Positions 59,461 to 64,000 of a DNA stretch of 64,000 bases are shown in pieces. The notes beneath the pieces were generated by a model that searched no databases, was not told the origin of the DNA, and was given only the letters and a program-made list of their open reading frames with translations. How positions within the stretch are numbered: position 1 is the stretch's first letter; each line of letters starts with the position of its first letter. The translations under genes and the position numbers were made by a program. The DNA is from Derxia gummosa DSM 723. Lineage in GTDB: Bacteria > Pseudomonadota > Gammaproteobacteria > Burkholderiales > Burkholderiaceae_E. The stretch covers positions 121,282 through 185,281 of the forward strand of contig NZ_KI519500.1 of assembly GCF_000482785.1 (NCBI RefSeq), given 5' to 3'.

Positions 59461-61236
59461 ATGGATCAGAACCTGATGTTCGACCCCGAGATCGTCCGCA
59501 ACTTCGACCGCCTCACCCATGCCAACGCCGCCCGCCTCACCGGCGGCCTCTCGCCCGCCGCGCTCGGCCTGGCCTGGGCCGACTGGGCCTTCCACCTCAT
59601 GACCTCACCCGGCAAGCAGGCCGCGCTCGTGACCGAGGCCGTCCAGTGCGCCGCCAAGGCGGCCGTGCTACCGGGCGATGGCAGCACCGCCCTGCCTTGG
59701 CCGATGAGCCTGCCCGGCAGCCTCCATCGCGGCGAACCGGGCAAGCCGCCGGCGCTGCCCGCACCCACCGACCGCCGCTTCTCGGGCAGCGGCTGGCAGC
59801 AATGGCCCTACAACGCGATCTATCGCGGCTTTCTCGCCTGGGAGCACTGGTGGCAGAGCGCCACCACCGGCCTGCACGGCGTCGAACCGCATCACGAGGC
59901 GGTGGTGTCCTTCATGGCGCGCCAGATCACCGACATGTTCTCGCCGTCGAACGCGCTCGCGCTCAATCCCGAGCTGCTCGCCCAGACCGCCGGTGAGCTG
60001 GGCCTCAACCTCGCGCGCGGCGCGCAGAACGCGGCCACCGACATCGCCGCCGGCATCACCGGCAGCCAGCCTGCGGGCGACGGGCCGCGCGTCGGCCGTG
60101 AACTTGCGGTCACGCCGGGCAAGGTCATCGCGCGCAATCCGCTCATGGAACTGATCCAGTACTCGCCCGCGACACCCGACGTGCATGCCCAGCCAGTGCT
60201 GATCGTGCCGGCCTGGATCATGAAGTACTACATCCTCGACCTCTCGACGCAGAACTCGCTCGTGCGCTTCCTGGTCGAGCGCGGTCATACCGTCTTCATG
60301 ATCTCGTGGAAGAACCCGGGCGAGGCCGAGCGCGACCGGGGCATGGCCGACTATCTGGAGCTTGGCGTCTTCACCGCGCTCAAGGCGGTCGAGGCCGTCG
60401 TGCCGGGCCAGCCGGTGCACACCGTCGGCTACTGCCTCGGGGGCACGCTGCTGATGATCGCGGCCTCCGAGATTGCGCGCCACGACACCGCGCGCATCGC
60501 CTCGATGACGCTGTTTGCCGCCCAGGCCGACTTCACCGAAGCCGGCGAACTGACGCTCTTCATCGACGAGGCCCAAGTCGCGCTGCTCGAAGACATGATG
60601 TGGGCCCACGGCTATCTCGACGCCAAGCAGATGGCCGGCGCCTTCCAGATGCTGCGCTCCAACGACCTGATCTGGTCGCGGATGGTCCATGCCTACCTCC
60701 AAGGCGAGCACGACCATCCCAACGACCTCATGGCCTGGAACGCCGACACCACGCGCATGCCCTACCGCATGCACTCGGAGTACCTGCGCCAACTCTTCCT
60801 TCGCAACGATCTCGCCGAAGGCCGCTATCGCGTGCACGACGAGCCGGTGGCGCTCAACGATCTGCGCTGCCCGCTCTACGTGGTCGGCACCGAGACCGAT
60901 CATGTCGCGCCCTGGCGCTCGGTGTTCAAGCTGCATCTGCTGGCCGACAGCCCGTTGCGCTTCATCCTCACGACCGGCGGCCACAACGCCGGCATCGTCA
61001 GCGAGCCGGGCCATCCGCGCCGCAGCTACAAGGTGCACGAGCGCCAGTTCGGCGATGCCTACATCGATCCCGACCAGTGGCTGCTGCTCGCGCAGAAGCA
61101 CGAAGGCTCGTGGTGGCTGGACTGGGCCGACTGGCTCGGCGCGCGTTCGGGCGAACGCGTCGCGCCGCCGAGGCTCGGTGCGGACGGACATCCGCTGCTC
61201 GGCGATGCACCCGGGAGCTATGTACTCGAACGCTGA
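59461..61236 (+). CDS. phaC: class I poly(3-hydroxyalkanoate) synthase
   Basis: PhaC polymerises hydroxyacyl-CoA into storage polyester granules. The 591-residue protein has the lipase-like box GYCLGG with nucleophile Cys325, Asp480 in ETDHVAPW and His508 in GGHNAG. The N-terminal domain is typical of class I enzymes. GGAG precedes the ATG. No phaA, phaB or phaR lies beside it; the gene stands between the ABC exporter and gmhB, so monomer supply must be encoded elsewhere. Confidence 0.96.
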   Translation: MDQNLMFDPEIVRNFDRLTHANAARLTGGLSPAALGLAWADWAFHLMTSPGKQAALVTEAVQCAAKAAVLPGDGSTALPWPMSLPGSLHRGEPGKPPALPAPTDRRFSGSGWQQWPYNAIYRGFLAWEHWWQSATTGLHGVEPHHEAVVSFMARQITDMFSPSNALALNPELLAQTAGELGLNLARGAQNAATDIAAGITGSQPAGDGPRVGRELAVTPGKVIARNPLMELIQYSPATPDVHAQPVLIVPAWIMKYYILDLSTQNSLVRFLVERGHTVFMISWKNPGEAERDRGMADYLELGVFTALKAVEAVVPGQPVHTVGYCLGGTLLMIAASEIARHDTARIASMTLFAAQADFTEAGELTLFIDEAQVALLEDMMWAHGYLDAKQMAGAFQMLRSNDLIWSRMVHAYLQGEHDHPNDLMAWNADTTRMPYRMHSEYLRQLFLRNDLAEGRYRVHDEPVALNDLRCPLYVVGTETDHVAPWRSVFKLHLLADSPLRFILTTGGHNAGIVSEPGHPRRSYKVHERQFGDAYIDPDQWLLLAQKHEGSWWLDWADWLGARSGERVAPPRLGADGHPLLGDAPGSYVLER

Positions 61237-61343
61237 GGCAGGGCTCGGTCGCCAGGCCGGGCGGCGCCCCCCGCCGCCCGCAAGACGAAGCGCTTGCGGT
61301 GCGGATGCCGATCCCGCGAGGGCCGCTTGGTATCCTTCGCGGC

Positions 61344-61901
61344 ATGACTGAACGACTGATCATTCTCGACCGCGACGGCGTCATCAACGAAGACTCCGAC
61401 GAGTACATCAAGACCCTCGACGAGTGGATTCCGATCCCCGGCAGCCTCGAAGCGATCGGCAAGCTGTCGAGCGCGGGCTGGGAAGTGGTGGTGGCCACCA
61501 ATCAGTCGGGTATCGGACGCGGCCTGTACAGCGTCGAGACGATGCATGCGATGCATCGCCGGCTCATCGAACTGATCGCGCCCTTCGGCGGCCAGATCGC
61601 GGGCGTGTACTACTGCCCGCACACGCCCGACCAGAAATGCGACTGCCGCAAGCCGAAGGACGGCATGTTCCGCGAGATCGCCGCCCGTTATGGCCGCGAG
61701 CGCCTCGACGGCGTGCCGATGGTCGGCGACAGCCTGCGCGATCTGCAGGCCGGCATGCCGCTCGGCTGCCAGCCTTATCTCGTGCTTACCGGCAAGGGCG
61801 CGGTCACCTTCCTCAAGGGCGCGCATGACGGCAGCGAGCTGCCGCCCGGCACCCGGGTGCGAGTGAGCCTCGCGGCCGTTGCCCAGGAGCTGTGCTCATG
61901 A
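61344..61901 (+). CDS. gmhB: D-glycero-beta-D-manno-heptose 1,7-bisphosphate 7-phosphatase
   Basis: A 185-residue HAD phosphatase of the ADP-heptose pathway for lipopolysaccharide inner core. The catalytic DRDGVIN (Asp9, Asp11), the TNQSGIGRG loop and the zinc-binding Cys cluster CPHTPDQKCDCRKP are present, followed by VGDSLRDLQAG. ATG at 61344 gives the normal N-terminus. Its stop overlaps the plsC ATG as ATGA. Confidence 0.95.
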   Translation: MTERLIILDRDGVINEDSDEYIKTLDEWIPIPGSLEAIGKLSSAGWEVVVATNQSGIGRGLYSVETMHAMHRRLIELIAPFGGQIAGVYYCPHTPDQKCDCRKPKDGMFREIAARYGRERLDGVPMVGDSLRDLQAGMPLGCQPYLVLTGKGAVTFLKGAHDGSELPPGTRVRVSLAAVAQELCS

Positions 61902-62671
61902 ACCGCGCCATCCATGCGCTGCGATCGGCGCTGTTCATGCTGGTGCTCGTCGTCACGGTCATCCCGTATGCGATTGCCTGTTCCTTCTTCTTCCTCACTC
62001 CGCTGAGCTGGCGTTACCGCTTCACGCTCGGCTGGCCGCGTTTCGCGGTCTGGGCGGCAAAGGTCGTCTGCGGTATCCGCTGGCAGGTTATCGGCGCCGA
62101 GAACATTCCGGATGAACCGGTCGTGTTCCTGAGCAAGCACCAGTCGGCATGGGAGACGCTGTTTCTCGTCTGGTGGCTGCCACGCGAGGTCTGCTTCGTG
62201 CACAAGCGTTCGCTGCTGATGCTGCCCTTCTTTGGCTGGGGTCTCGGCATGCTGCGCATGATCCACATCGATCGGGCCAAGGGCGCCGATGCCTTCATTC
62301 AAGTCGTCCGTCAGGGCAAGACACGGCTCGGCGAAGGTCGGTCAATCGTGCTGTTTCCCGAAGGGACACGCACGCCGGTCGGAAGCCAGGGCAGCTACAA
62401 GACCGGCGGAGTGCGCCTCGCGCGCGCTACTGGGGCGCGCATCGTTCCGATCGCGCTCAATTCAGGCGAGCGCTGGGCACGCAATGCCTTCATCAAGACA
62501 CCCGGAACGGTCACGATTTCAGTCGGTGCCCCGATCGTTGCTGCCGGCCGCCCGGTCAACGAAGTGAATGCCGAAGTGGAAGGCTGGATCGAAACAGAAA
62601 TGCGCCGCATCAGCCCCAAGGTTTATTCCGACGCGGCCGTCATCACCGAACGGCCCGCCACTGCAGCATGA
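61898..62671 (+). CDS. plsC: 1-acyl-sn-glycerol-3-phosphate acyltransferase
   Basis: A 257-residue membrane enzyme that forms phosphatidic acid. One N-terminal helix is followed by the acyltransferase core: His81 in SKHQSAWETLF (a HX4E variant of the usual HX4D) and FPEGTRT at residues 153-159. It overlaps both neighbours by 4 bp (ATGA), so gmhB-plsC-ygjP form one coupled operon. An in-frame GTG two codons earlier is an alternative start. Confidence 0.94.
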   Translation: MNRAIHALRSALFMLVLVVTVIPYAIACSFFFLTPLSWRYRFTLGWPRFAVWAAKVVCGIRWQVIGAENIPDEPVVFLSKHQSAWETLFLVWWLPREVCFVHKRSLLMLPFFGWGLGMLRMIHIDRAKGADAFIQVVRQGKTRLGEGRSIVLFPEGTRTPVGSQGSYKTGGVRLARATGARIVPIALNSGERWARNAFIKTPGTVTISVGAPIVAAGRPVNEVNAEVEGWIETEMRRISPKVYSDAAVITERPATAA

Positions 62672-63525
62672 GATCCCTCGCAGGCGGCCCGCGTCAGGCC
62701 GAGCTTTTCGGAAAGCTGCCTTCCAGCCACCGCACCACTGTCGAGCCTCAGATGCGTCGCCTGCTTTGCAGCGACGGCGAACTTCAGTTTCGGCTGCGAC
62801 GCAGCCGCCGCAAGACCATCGGCTTCCGAGTCGATGAAGGGGGACTGACGGTAGCGGCTCCCGGCTGGCTCGCACTGGCCGACATCGAAAAGGCAATCAC
62901 CAGCAAGCTGCCGTGGATACGTCGCACGCTCGCGGCCTGGTCGATGCGTTCGTGCAAGGCCGCGAATGTCGAATGGCAGGTTGGAGCCGAAGTGTCCTGG
63001 CTCGGCGGATCTATCGTCATTGAACTTCAGGCGGATGCGGGTCACCCGATCCTCATGATCGCGCCTACAGACGATCTTTCATCATGTAGTCCGTCCGGGA
63101 TTACGAACCAATACCTCGCCAGAGATCGACTCGTATTGCCGCTATCCAGCAATGCTTCGAGCGATGACATCCGACTGGCGGTAATCAGCTGGCTGCAAGG
63201 GGAGGCGCGCCGCGTCTTCGCCTTTCGGTTAGCCGAATTGGCCCCCAAAATGCATCTTTCGATTGGACAGTGGAAGCTATCGTCGGCACGTCGACGCTGG
63301 GGAAGCTGTTCTGGCAATGGAAGCATTCGGCTGAATTGGCGCCTGATTCTTTTCCCGATGTGGATCATCGATTACGTCTTGATTCACGAATTGGCCCATC
63401 GCCACGAAATGAATCACGGTACTCGCTTCTGGGCTTTGGTTGCAGCAGCATGCCCTCAGTGGAAACTGGCGGAACGTTGGCTGAAATCGGAGGCCCCGAA
63501 GATTTTGGGTGTTTCTTACGATTAA
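62668..63525 (+). CDS. YgjP-like zinc metallopeptidase (DUF45/M48-related)
   Basis: A 285-residue protein with the C-terminal zinc peptidase motif HELAHRHEMNHGTRFW (His240, Glu241, His244 and the third ligand further on) and the characteristic SSARRRWGSCSGNGSIRLNWRL segment. The N-terminal half (RRSRRKTIGFRVDEGGLTVAAP) is also typical. The family is conserved but its substrate is unknown. GC drops clearly through this gene. It starts on the plsC stop (ATGA). Confidence 0.88.
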   Translation: MRSLAGGPRQAELFGKLPSSHRTTVEPQMRRLLCSDGELQFRLRRSRRKTIGFRVDEGGLTVAAPGWLALADIEKAITSKLPWIRRTLAAWSMRSCKAANVEWQVGAEVSWLGGSIVIELQADAGHPILMIAPTDDLSSCSPSGITNQYLARDRLVLPLSSNASSDDIRLAVISWLQGEARRVFAFRLAELAPKMHLSIGQWKLSSARRRWGSCSGNGSIRLNWRLILFPMWIIDYVLIHELAHRHEMNHGTRFWALVAAACPQWKLAERWLKSEAPKILGVSYD

Positions 63526-63536
63526 GGAGTATTTGA

Positions 63537-63920
63537 ATGCGAATGCTGCACACGATGCTACGAGTTGGAGATCTAGAGCGCTCGCTGTTTTTTTACACTG
63601 AAGTGCTGGGGATGGAGTTATTACGCAAGCAGGAATATGAGGAGGGGAGATTCACGCTTGCCTTTGTTGGGTACGGAGCAGAAGAGAGCACGACGGTTCT
63701 GGAACTGACGTACAACTGGGATACGAAGGCGTATGAATTGGGGACGGCGTATGGCCACATCGCACTTGGCGTTGACGATATCTACGCTGCGGTGGAGGGC
63801 ATTCGGGCGTCAGGAGGCAAGATTGTTCGCGAACCGGGGCCGATGAAGCACGGCTCGACGGTTATTGCGTTCATTGAGGATCCTGACGGCTACAAAGTGG
63901 AGCTGATTCAGGCAGCCTGA
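63537..63920 (+). CDS. gloA: lactoylglutathione lyase (glyoxalase I)
   Basis: A 127-residue glyoxalase I that isomerises the methylglyoxal-glutathione adduct. Metal ligands are recognisable: His5 ([10 protein letters not shown]), Glu in TVLELTYNW, His in YGHIALGV and Glu in GYKVELIQ. It is compact, as in Ni-dependent bacterial enzymes. AAGGAG precedes the ATG. Codon use is far less GC-biased than in the rest of the window. Confidence 0.96.
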   Translation: MRMLHTMLRVGDLERSLFFYTEVLGMELLRKQEYEEGRFTLAFVGYGAEESTTVLELTYNWDTKAYELGTAYGHIALGVDDIYAAVEGIRASGGKIVREPGPMKHGSTVIAFIEDPDGYKVELIQAA

Positions 63921-64000
63921 TCGTAGCAGGCAGGTGCCTAGGCTGCGAGTGAAGGCACGACGCAGGGACCCGAGCACTAATCATTAGTCAAGAAGCAGTC

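Noticed and set aside
63950..64000. tRNA gene or attachment site at the right edge
   Set aside because: No cloverleaf can be formed from the visible bases; the CTAATCATTAG dyad alone is not diagnostic.

Overview
The window is GC-rich (about 70 %) bacterial chromosome, almost fully coding. Gene order and protein families point to a betaproteobacterium of the order Burkholderiales: queA-tgt / yajC-secD-secF, nudJ-mnmA, tldD next to aroG and a nitrilase, and lnt-glyQ-glyS followed later by gmhB-plsC-ygjP-gloA. A class I PHA synthase, a three-subunit transhydrogenase and many periplasmic b- and c-type cytochromes fit a respiratory, polyhydroxyalkanoate-storing aerobe. I cannot name the genus from sequence alone. 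There are no rRNA or tRNA genes, phage genes, transposases or CRISPR arrays.

Region by region. 1-1.9 kb: end of queA and tgt (queuosine tRNA modification). 1.9-13.1 kb: a block of accessory genes that separates tgt from yajC: two small hypothetical genes, a single-domain hemerythrin, a secreted S53 (sedolisin) lipoprotein peptidase, and the pbpC-yfhM pair (penicillin-binding protein 1C plus bacterial alpha-2-macroglobulin). 13.3-16.5 kb: yajC-secD-secF. 16.6-21 kb: a cytochrome b, then a minus-strand series marR - cytochrome b561 - two YceI proteins - cytochrome c' - lipocalin, which looks like one regulated periplasmic redox/lipid cluster. 21.1-24.4 kb: purB, a divergent glutathione S-transferase and an HDOD signalling protein. 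24.5-32 kb: an FMN glutamate-synthase-like protein, DUF485-actP (acetate uptake), a DnaQ-like exonuclease and a cNMP/CBS/DUF294 signalling protein, then a PIN toxin-antitoxin pair. 32.7-37.6 kb: mnmA-nudJ, divergent from pntAA-pntAB-pntB. 37.8-41.6 kb: mtnN, a universal stress protein, two hypothetical genes, a cobalamin adenosyltransferase and a cNMP-binding protein. 41.7-45.6 kb: nitrilase-like hydrolase, tldD and aroG. 45.8-56 kb: glnE, lnt, glyQ, a nucleotidyltransferase and glyS. 56-61.2 kb: a MacA/MacB/LolD-like ABC exporter and phaC. 61.3-63.9 kb: gmhB-plsC-ygjP-gloA, with clearly lower GC towards the end.

The two most interesting signals are non-coding. First, between tldD and aroG the minus strand carries a complete transcription attenuator: a 22-codon leader peptide with eight aromatic residues in nine consecutive codons (Tyr, Phe and Trp all present), then a strong terminator and a mutually exclusive 7-bp antiterminator pairing. 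This predicts that DAHP synthase is attenuated by all three aromatic amino acids. Second, the 0.7-kb gap between lnt and glyQ holds two ~230-bp copies of one structured element in inverted orientation. Each is closed by a ~32-bp terminal inverted repeat, and each contains three short hairpins, two of which differ between the copies by compensatory changes. I know of no named family that matches this element.
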